Source: Robiginitalea aurantiaca
GTDB lineage: Bacteria > Bacteroidota > Bacteroidia > Flavobacteriales > Flavobacteriaceae
Assembly: GCF_030380815.1 (NCBI RefSeq)
Contig: NZ_JAUDUY010000001.1
Location: 1 to 64,000, forward strand
Reading direction: 5' to 3'
Length of the DNA stretch: 64,000 bases
The position numbers were made by a program, and so were the translations under genes. The notes under the pieces were generated by a model. That model was not told the DNA's origin. It ran no database searches and worked only from the letters and a program-made list of their open reading frames with translations. Below are positions 58,299-64,000 of this stretch, in pieces (position 1 is the stretch's first letter; every line of letters starts with the position of its first letter).

Positions 58299-59984
58299 AT
58301 GACTGAGAAGGAGAAACCCCTGAATTTTATAGAACACATAGTCGAAGAAGATCTATTACAGGGCTTTCCAAAATCGCAGTTGCGATTCAGATTCCCACCG
58401 GAGCCCAATGGTTATTTACATATTGGGCACGCGAGTTCGATATGTTTGAATTTTGGACTCGGCATTCGGTATGAGGCCCCGGTTAATTTGAGGTTTGACG
58501 ATACGAACCCCATAAAAGAGGAACAGGAATTCGTAGACGCCATAAAGGAGGACGTAACATGGCTCGGATTTACGTGGGACCAGGAGTGTTTTGCGTCTGA
58601 TTACTTTCAGAAACTCTATGATTGGGCCGTAAAACTTATTAAGGAGGGTAAGGCTTATGTAGACAGTCAGCCGTCAGAGGAGATTGCCAAACAGAAAGGC
58701 ACACCCACGGAAGCCGGAGTAAACAGCCCTTACCGGGACCGAACCGTAGGGGAAAACCTGGAACTCTTTAAAAAAATGAAGGACGGGGATTTTCCTGAAG
58801 GATCCCATGTTTTAAGGGCTAAAATCGATATGGCGTCCCCAAACATGCTGCTTAGGGACCCCGTAATGTACCGAATTCTGCACCGGGCACACCACCGGAC
58901 AAATACCGATTGGTGTATTTACCCTTTATACGATTGGACACATGGGGAAAGCGATTATATCGAACAGGTTTCGCATAGCTTATGTACCCTTGAGTTCGCC
59001 CCGCACCGCGAGTTGTACGACTGGTTTCTCGACCAGGTGGTCACACCTGAAAACATCCGTCCGAAACAGCGGGAATTCGCGAGGCGTAATTTGAGCCATA
59101 CGGTTGTGAGTAAACGGAAGCTTTTGCAACTTGTAGAACAGGGGTTTGTCCAAGGATGGGACGATCCGCGAATGCCGACCATATCAGGATTAAGGAGAAA
59201 GGGATGTACCCCGGCCGCCCTAAGAAATTTTGCGGACACCATTGGGATTGCCAAACGTGAGAACGTGGTGGATGTGGCGCTGCTGGATTTCCATATGCGC
59301 GAGGACCTCAACAAAATGGCCCCAAGGGTAATGGCCGTTCTGGATCCGGTTAAGTTGACCATCACGAATTATGAGGAGGGAAAAGAAGAATGGTTGCAGG
59401 CCGAAAATAATCCAGAAGACCCAGAAGCCGGGTTCCGGGAAATCCCATTTTCACGGGAATTGTTCATTGAAAGAGATGATTTCAGGGAGTCGGCAAACCG
59501 TAAATTTTTCAGATTGAAGCTGGGGGGAGAGGTTCGGTTGAAGAATGCTTACATTATTAAGGCCGAGGAGGTCCGGAAGGACCCGGACGGAAACATTATT
59601 GAGATTCTTTGCACGTATGACCCAAAAAGCAAAAGTGGCAGTGGAACCCCTGAAAGCCTTCGAAAGGTTAAAGGCACTTTACACTGGGTGTCAAGCGGAC
59701 ACGCCATAGACGCAGAAGTGCGGCTTTATGACCGACTTTTCTCCGATGCTACGCCAGACCAGCATCAGGGACGAAACTTTACGGAGTTCATCAATCCGGA
59801 TTCCCTCAAAGTTGTGACGGGTAAATTAGAGCCCGGGTTGGCAGGGGCCGAACCCGGTTCGCGATATCAGTTTCAGCGACTCGGGTATTTTTGTGTCGAT
59901 CGCGAGAGCAAGCCAAACCATCTGGTTTTCAATCGCACGGTTACCCTAAGGGATACCTGGTCCAAGCTTGAGGACAAGGCCTGA
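58299..59984 (+). CDS. glnS: Glutaminyl-tRNA synthetase
   Basis: This 561-residue class I enzyme charges tRNA-Gln. The first signature is PPEPNGYLHIGHASSICLNFG with the HIGH motif. The family-specific FDDTNPIKEEQEFVDAI follows, then CIYPLYDWTHGESDYIEQVSHSLCTLEFAPHR, and the second class I signature VVSKRKL in place of KMSKS. The C-terminal beta-barrel anticodon domain is complete (DAEVRLYDRLFSDATP, LVFNRTVTLRD). Presence of GlnRS means Gln-tRNA can be made directly rather than only by the amidotransferase route. The gene is divergent from the gliding operon with 272 bp between the starts. Confidence 0.97.
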   Translation: MTEKEKPLNFIEHIVEEDLLQGFPKSQLRFRFPPEPNGYLHIGHASSICLNFGLGIRYEAPVNLRFDDTNPIKEEQEFVDAIKEDVTWLGFTWDQECFASDYFQKLYDWAVKLIKEGKAYVDSQPSEEIAKQKGTPTEAGVNSPYRDRTVGENLELFKKMKDGDFPEGSHVLRAKIDMASPNMLLRDPVMYRILHRAHHRTNTDWCIYPLYDWTHGESDYIEQVSHSLCTLEFAPHRELYDWFLDQVVTPENIRPKQREFARRNLSHTVVSKRKLLQLVEQGFVQGWDDPRMPTISGLRRKGCTPAALRNFADTIGIAKRENVVDVALLDFHMREDLNKMAPRVMAVLDPVKLTITNYEEGKEEWLQAENNPEDPEAGFREIPFSRELFIERDDFRESANRKFFRLKLGGEVRLKNAYIIKAEEVRKDPDGNIIEILCTYDPKSKSGSGTPESLRKVKGTLHWVSSGHAIDAEVRLYDRLFSDATPDQHQGRNFTEFINPDSLKVVTGKLEPGLAGAEPGSRYQFQRLGYFCVDRESKPNHLVFNRTVTLRDTWSKLEDKA

Positions 59985-60222
59985 ACGCTGTCGGCAAAAC
60001 AGAATAAAATACATATTGGTATATTTAGCTGGACCCCTATGCATGTGGTGTTTAGGTCATCTTCATGGACTAATCTTCCGGGCCTGCAGTTGCGTCTGCT
60101 TCGTAGCATGCAGTAAGGCAATAAGGACAGTAGAGACGAGAGCAGAATACATTTTATAGCATTCCACTGATAATTCCATCGAGTTTACTGGGGTCCTCCT
60201 TAAAAAATCAGTATCTTATAGT

Positions 60223-60239
60223 CCCTTTTATCAAAAGGG
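60223..60239. promoter_or_regulatory. Small inverted repeat upstream of the YtxH operon
   Basis: CCCTTTT-ATC-AAAAGGG is a perfect 7-bp inverted repeat, 32 bp upstream of the ATG at 60272. A TATCTTAT word directly before it (from 60212) could be a weak -7 box, so the repeat may lie in the 5' leader or act as an operator. No T-run follows, so it is not a terminator. Confidence 0.3.
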
Positions 60240-60271
60240 CAAAGAGAGTACAAATTTTAAAATTGAAAATT

Positions 60272-60601
60272 ATGGCAAGTGACAGTGGATCTGTATTATT
60301 AGCGCTACTAGTGGGCGCCGCAATCGGAGCAGGTGCCGGAATCCTTTATGCGCCCGATGAGGGAGGCAAGACGCGCAAACGAATTAAAAAGAAAGCTCGT
60401 GAGGCCTCTGATGAATTAATTGGGGACGTTTCCCGAGCCAGAGAAGAAATCAGCTTATCGGCCAAAAAGCAAAAAGCAGATTTTGAGAAAAAACTCGAGG
60501 ATACCATTTCGAAAATGAGCTATCAGGCAGATGATATCATCGCAAGCCTTGAAGCCAAACTCGAGGAACTCCGCAAGAAAAATGCGCAACTCCAAAAATA
60601 G
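60272..60601 (+). CDS. YtxH domain-containing protein
   Basis: This 109-residue protein has a glycine-rich membrane segment (SVLLALLVGAAIGAGAGILYAP) right at the N-terminus. The YtxH signature 'YAPxxGxxTRxRI' follows (APDEGGKTRKRIKKKA), then a long charged helix that should form a coiled coil. YtxH-like proteins are linked to envelope and general stress responses. The ATG at 60272 is chosen; a TTG three codons upstream is open. It is the first of three small genes spaced by 2 bp and then an overlap of 1 bp, so a single transcript is almost certain. Confidence 0.88.
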   Translation: MASDSGSVLLALLVGAAIGAGAGILYAPDEGGKTRKRIKKKAREASDELIGDVSRAREEISLSAKKQKADFEKKLEDTISKMSYQADDIIASLEAKLEELRKKNAQLQK

Positions 60602-60603
60602 GA

Positions 60604-60954
60604 ATGGCTTTTGAAGAACTAAAAAGCGACCTGAGCGATTCCCAGGAGGCTGCAAAAGAGTTTATTGATAGTTCGGTTGAGTATTACAAACTCAGGACTT
60701 TTAAGTTTCTGATGCGGGCAGTTATTGCCTTAACCGTGGTTCTTTTTCTGGGGACCATCGGATTGCTCGCCCTCCTTTTTTTATCATTTGCAGCGTCTAT
60801 TGTCATCGGGTCCCACCTCGAGAATTATACCTATGGGTTTCTAATCGTAGGCAGTTTCTATATCGCGTTGGGGATACTTGGATATGCCTTTAGAAAGAAG
60901 CTCGATTCCAGGGTTTTGAAGAATTTTTCTAAGTTTTATTTTGAGGATCACTAA
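60604..60954 (+). CDS. Phage-holin-like (YqjE-type) membrane protein
   Basis: This 116-residue protein has an N-terminal amphipathic helix (FEELKSDLSDSQEAAKEFIDSSVEYYKL) and two membrane helices near 35-60 and 72-95 (LTVVLFLGTIGLLALLFLSFA, and GFLIVGSFYIALGILGYAF). A basic tail ends it. This is the layout of the YqjE/'phage holin family' proteins, which in chromosomal operons with YtxH-like partners are considered envelope stress factors rather than lysis genes. The stop overlaps the next ATG by one base (TAATG). Confidence 0.85.
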   Translation: MAFEELKSDLSDSQEAAKEFIDSSVEYYKLRTFKFLMRAVIALTVVLFLGTIGLLALLFLSFAASIVIGSHLENYTYGFLIVGSFYIALGILGYAFRKKLDSRVLKNFSKFYFEDH

Positions 60955-61172
60955 TGGGTAGGAGATACAATTCATTTGAGGAAGTGGACAAGGACATTAA
61001 AATCCTTGACCTCAGAAGACAAATAGCCAAAGAGCGGGTGAAGGGTGATTTCGCAAGCATAAAAGAGCAATTTCAGCCACCCGAAGTCCTCACTTTACTA
61101 ACGTCAGGGGTCCTTAAGAAGTTCTTATTTACCTGGCTCTTCGGATTTATTCTGCGCCGTCTGCGCCGATAA
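60954..61172 (+). CDS. Small hypothetical protein of the YtxH/holin-like operon
   Basis: This 72-residue protein has a charged first half (FEEVDKDIKILDLRRQIAKERVKGDF) and a hydrophobic, arginine-ended C-terminus (VLKKFLFTWLFGFILRRLRR). It could insert into or lie on the membrane. I do not recognise the family with certainty, but the same three-gene order occurs in flavobacteria as far as I recall. The ATG overlaps the stop of the holin-like gene by one base, which supports it as a real gene. Confidence 0.75.
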   Translation: MGRRYNSFEEVDKDIKILDLRRQIAKERVKGDFASIKEQFQPPEVLTLLTSGVLKKFLFTWLFGFILRRLRR

Positions 61173-61206
61173 AACCCATTTACGGAGGACAAAAAGTCCA
61201 GCAGGG

Positions 61207-62136
61207 CTAATCCTTATTCTTTGGCTTTTGATGCTTCATGGCTTCGCCAATCTGATTGCTGGCAGTAAAGGAAGCCACCATATTGTTCAGCATATCACTG
61301 GCTGCCTGGGGAGAGTTGGGAAGCAGGATAAGATTGGTATTGGTTTCTTCCCCAATGGATTGAAGCGTATCATAGTGTTGCGTTACCACAATTAGAGCCG
61401 AAGCTTCCTGGGAATTTATACCGACCTTATTCAGGACTTCCACAGATTCCTCAAGTCCACGGGCAATTTCCCTTCGCTGATCCGCGATACCCTGTCCTTG
61501 CAGGCGTTTACTTTCCGCTTCAGCTTTGGCTTTTTCAACCATTAATATCCGGGCCGCATCACCTTCGAATTGAGCGGCTATTTTTTCGCGTTCTGCAGCA
61601 TTGATCCGATTCATGGCAGCCTTAACCTGGGCATCCGGATCAATATCGGTAACCAGTGTCTTGATTATATCATAGCCGTAGTCAAGCATGGCATCCTGTA
61701 GTTCTGCCTTAACGGCAATAGCGATATCATCCTTTTTTACAAAAACGTCGTCCAGTTTCATTTTTGGCACTTCCGCCCGCACAACATCGAATACGTATGA
61801 GGTTATCTGCTCATGCGGATATTCGAGTTTGTAGAATGCCTCATAAACCTTTTCCCGAATAACGACATACTGAACTGAAATTTTAAGCTTGACAAAAACA
61901 TCATCCAGGGTTTTTGTCTCTACGATTACATCCAGCTGCTGAATTTTCAGGCTGAGCCTGCCCGCAACACGATCGACCAACGGAATTTTTAATTGAAGTC
62001 CGGAATGGCGAATACTTTGAAAGCGTCCGAATCGCTCAAGGACTACGGCGGTTTGTTGTTTAACGACAAAGAATGTACCAAACATCACCAAAACCCCCAG
62101 GGCAATAGCTGGAATCAAGAAGAAAATATTTCCCAT
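61207..62136 (-). CDS. SPFH/band-7 membrane protein (stomatin/QmcA-like)
   Basis: This 309-residue protein has one N-terminal membrane helix (IFFLIPAIALGVLVMFGTFFVV). The SPFH domain follows from about residue 25 (VVKQQTAVVLERFGRFQSIRHSGLQLKIPLVDR, DVFVKLKISVQYVV). A coiled-coil stretch comes next (NRINAAEREKIAAQFEGDAARILMVEKAKAEAESKRLQGQGIA). The C-terminal oligomerisation part has ALIVVTQHYDTLQSIG. Such proteins form large ring assemblies in the membrane and recruit proteases or organise lipid domains. No NfeD-type partner is adjacent. It is convergent with the YtxH operon and lies 82 bp behind gltX on the same strand. Confidence 0.92.
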   Translation of the reverse strand: MGNIFFLIPAIALGVLVMFGTFFVVKQQTAVVLERFGRFQSIRHSGLQLKIPLVDRVAGRLSLKIQQLDVIVETKTLDDVFVKLKISVQYVVIREKVYEAFYKLEYPHEQITSYVFDVVRAEVPKMKLDDVFVKKDDIAIAVKAELQDAMLDYGYDIIKTLVTDIDPDAQVKAAMNRINAAEREKIAAQFEGDAARILMVEKAKAEAESKRLQGQGIADQRREIARGLEESVEVLNKVGINSQEASALIVVTQHYDTLQSIGEETNTNLILLPNSPQAASDMLNNMVASFTASNQIGEAMKHQKPKNKD

Positions 62137-62218
62137 TATACTATGTTGAAATGTTACCTAAGTAAGATACGAAGACCGAACCAATAGTTAGTCGTTCCCA
62201 AAGGGGATTTGTTACAGT

Positions 62219-63736
62219 TCAGACCCCGGCCTCAAGGTGATCGATGGCAAATTCAATTCTCGCCAGGGTCTCGTCCTTGCCGATGAGTTCCATAATGTCA
62301 AAAATCTGGGGGCCTTTGAGTGCTCCGACAAGGGCCAGCCGGAGTGGAGGCATGACCATTCCAAAACCGAGGGAGTTTTCGGCAATCCAGGCCTTTATAT
62401 TTTTTTCAGAATGCTCAGCGCCAAATGGATCTGTTGACTTAAGGACATCGTATAGTGCTCTCATAATATCGGGAGTCCCCGATTTCCATTGTTTCCGGAC
62501 GGCTTTTGCTTCGAACTCTTTAGGGGCTACAAAGAAATAGGCCCCGAGATCCCAGAATTCCCGCACAAAAGAGGCGCGTTCCTTTATAAGCGAAATCACG
62601 GACTCTAAGTGCGCTTCGGAATACTGGGATGCGTCCAGCCCTTTTTCGGAAAGGACAGGACGAAAGAGCGCAACGAGTTCGCTGACTGGCTTTAGTTGCA
62701 AATGTTGATGATTAAACCATATATTCTTCTCGGGATCGAATCGGGCTCCTGATTTTTGAACCCGATCCAGTTCAAATGCATCTACTAATTCCTGCAGTTG
62801 AAAAAGCTCCTGATCTGTGCCGGGGTTCCATCCCAAAAGGGCCAGAAAATTCAGCACAGCCTCAGGAAAATACCCGGATTCCCTATAGCCTTTACTTTCT
62901 TTCCATTGCAAGGGGAATACAGGAAACCCGAGTTTTTCGCCATCCCGTTTGCTGAGTTTACCTTTGCCTGCAGGCTTCATGATTAAGGGGAGGTGGGCAA
63001 ATTCAGGGGCTTCCCACCCGAAGGCTTTATACAGCTGGCAATGAAGCGCCAAGGAGGGCAGCCATTCTTCTCCGCGAATAACATGGGTGATGCCCATTAG
63101 ATGGTCATCGACAATGTTAGCCAGGTGATACGTGGGCATGCCGTCGCTTTTGAATAACACCTTGTCATCTAATGTGTTTCCGTCGATTTGGATACTGCCC
63201 CTGATCAGGTCATCAAATCGGACAAAAGTATCTAAGGGCCATCTGAAACGGATCACATAGGGGTCATTGGCGGCTATCCGGCGGCTAGTCTCACTTTCGG
63301 ACAGTGTCAGGGAGTTGTTCAAACCATCCCTGTTGCGCCAATTGTAGATAAAGGTCTCTCCTGCCGCTTCGCATTCGCTGCGAAGGGAAGCCAGTTCTGC
63401 CTCGCTATCAAATGCGTAATACGCCCAACCCGAGGAAAGGAGCTGATCGATATGCGTTTTATAAAAATCCACTCGCTCACTCTGCCGGTAGGGGCCGTGA
63501 TCTCCACCGATCTGAGGGGCCTCGTCCGGAGGGATGCCGAGCCAGCTAAGGGAGTCTGCAATATAGTTTTCAGCACCTTCAACATACCGGTTTTGATCGG
63601 TGTCTTCTATTCTGAGAATAAAATCTCCTCCGTGTTTTTTGGCGAACAAGTAATTGTAAAGGGCGGTCCGGACACCACCGATGTGAAGTGGCCCGGTCGG
63701 GCTGGGCGCAAATCTGACACGTACCTTGTTTTTCAT
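62219..63736 (-). CDS. gltX: Glutamyl-tRNA synthetase
   Basis: This 505-residue class I enzyme charges tRNA-Glu. The N-terminus VRVRFAPSPTGPLHIGGVRTALYNYLFA has the HIGH-type HIGG motif. FILRIEDTDQNR follows, then GEEWLPSLALH, and the second signature GKLSKRDGEKLG (KLSKR). The C-terminal helical domain is shorter and diverged but complete. The start is the ATG at 63736: a GTG at 63766 is in frame, but a consensus promoter box lies between them at 63754-63761 and would fall inside the coding region. With glnS only 2.2 kb away, both glutamate-type synthetases are in this window. Confidence 0.97.
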   Translation of the reverse strand: MKNKVRVRFAPSPTGPLHIGGVRTALYNYLFAKKHGGDFILRIEDTDQNRYVEGAENYIADSLSWLGIPPDEAPQIGGDHGPYRQSERVDFYKTHIDQLLSSGWAYYAFDSEAELASLRSECEAAGETFIYNWRNRDGLNNSLTLSESETSRRIAANDPYVIRFRWPLDTFVRFDDLIRGSIQIDGNTLDDKVLFKSDGMPTYHLANIVDDHLMGITHVIRGEEWLPSLALHCQLYKAFGWEAPEFAHLPLIMKPAGKGKLSKRDGEKLGFPVFPLQWKESKGYRESGYFPEAVLNFLALLGWNPGTDQELFQLQELVDAFELDRVQKSGARFDPEKNIWFNHQHLQLKPVSELVALFRPVLSEKGLDASQYSEAHLESVISLIKERASFVREFWDLGAYFFVAPKEFEAKAVRKQWKSGTPDIMRALYDVLKSTDPFGAEHSEKNIKAWIAENSLGFGMVMPPLRLALVGALKGPQIFDIMELIGKDETLARIEFAIDHLEAGV

Positions 63737-63753
63737 AGCAATTGAATGAGGCG

Positions 63754-63783
63754 CAAAGATAGACACCAGGTTATAATTGACAA
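63754..63783 (-). promoter_or_regulatory. Consensus Bacteroidota promoter of gltX
   Basis: On the minus strand TTG (63781-63783), a 19-base spacer and TATCTTTG (63754-63761) give an exact match to the -33/-7 pattern TTG-N19-TAnnTTTG. The predicted transcription start is about 7 bases downstream, near 63747, leaving a leader of some 10 nt before the ATG at 63736. Confidence 0.85.
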
Positions 63784-63790
63784 CAGGGAC

Positions 63791-64000
63791 TTAGGCGGGT
63801 TTCATTTCCTTTGGAATCCTGGGGTTCATAATTCGGAACCAAAGGGGAGGTATGAGGGAAAGTACCATGGAGGTGGGGTATCCATACGGCATATCCGGAG
63901 AGCTGTTGTGATAGTCGAGCAATTGATACTTTTTTGAGGACTTGAAATGATGATCACTGTGACGGGTCAATTCGTACAACACGATACGTCCGATCACATG
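63791..64000 (-). CDS. AlkB-type alkane 1-monooxygenase/fatty acid hydroxylase, C-terminal part (runs off the right edge)
   Basis: Seventy codons are visible, open to the window end. The segment ELTRHSDHHFKSSKKYQLLD contains the HxxHH histidine box and its flanks as in AlkB-like di-iron hydroxylases. The next part, GYPTSMVLSLIPPLWFRIMN followed by PRIP, matches the conserved end of that family. The enzyme would insert oxygen at the end of alkanes or fatty chains in the membrane, fed by rubredoxin or ferredoxin. Only the third histidine box can be seen, so a related fatty acid desaturase is possible. The stop at 63791 lies just upstream of the gltX promoter on the same strand. Confidence 0.82.
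   Translation of the reverse strand, partial: HVIGRIVLYELTRHSDHHFKSSKKYQLLDYHNSSPDMPYGYPTSMVLSLIPPLWFRIMNPRIPKEMKPA

Noticed and set aside
60604-60954. Holin-like gene as a sign of a prophage
   Set aside because: No other phage gene is nearby, and the partner YtxH gene and coupling point to a chromosomal envelope-stress operon.

Overview
The window looks like a stretch of chromosome from a marine-type Bacteroidota, most likely a gliding member of the Flavobacteriaceae. The evidence is a four-gene gliding-adhesin operon in the sprC-sprD-sprB-sprF order with type IX secretion (T9SS) type B C-terminal domains, a GlnRS gene, outer-membrane beta-barrel and lipoprotein families typical of the phylum, almost no Shine-Dalgarno sequences, and promoters of the Bacteroidota TTG-N19-TAnnTTTG kind. 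I do not name a species.

Layout. 1-3.35 kb (minus): the start of a TPR lipoprotein cut by the window edge, then a large FAD oxidoreductase fused to a DUF2855 domain. 3.35-5.2 kb: an AT-richer accessory patch with a DUF6090 membrane protein, a truncated inverted paralogue of it, a doubtful small ORF, and a 17-bp duplication of the 3' end of a tRNA(CAT) gene. 5.3-15.2 kb: housekeeping genes (mce, rbfA, an FtsX-type permease, dusB, lepA) mixed with a TonB-type barrel, an M28 peptidase and a TolB-like lipoprotein. 15.2-24.8 kb: a Na+/H+ antiporter, a metallo-beta-lactamase-fold hydrolase, S8 and M1 peptidases, and a coupled pair made of an M14-type deacylase and a GCS2 ligase carrying CBS domains.

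24.9-32.4 kb (plus) is a compact run: rnpA, an S41 protease overlapping it, a PqqB-like protein, a fructosamine kinase-like protein, a PQQ/cytochrome c lipoprotein dehydrogenase, a Gfo/Idh/MocA oxidoreductase and a small unknown protein. 32.4-39 kb holds an ElaA-type acetyltransferase, a CDF metal exporter, rpiB, a roughly 0.6-kb AT-rich gap, rnr, a DUF2807 protein, a LysE exporter, tRNA-Cys and folB.

39.0-58.0 kb (minus) is the gliding operon. It encodes SprC-like, SprD-like (PorP/SprF barrel plus coiled coil plus two SPOR-like repeats), a SprB-like adhesin of about 4,555 residues with about 42 repeats, and SprF. It takes up nearly a third of the window. 58.3-64 kb: glnS, a three-gene YtxH/holin-like envelope operon, an SPFH protein, gltX with a textbook promoter, and the C-terminal end of an AlkB-type hydroxylase.

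I found no CRISPR array, intact insertion sequence, prophage or recognisable defence system. The strongest leads for new biology are the FAD-DUF2855 fusion, the ligase-CBS/deacylase pair, the PqqB-like/kinase/quinoprotein run, and the SPOR-bearing SprD-like protein. All functions are read from sequence motifs alone, without database searches.
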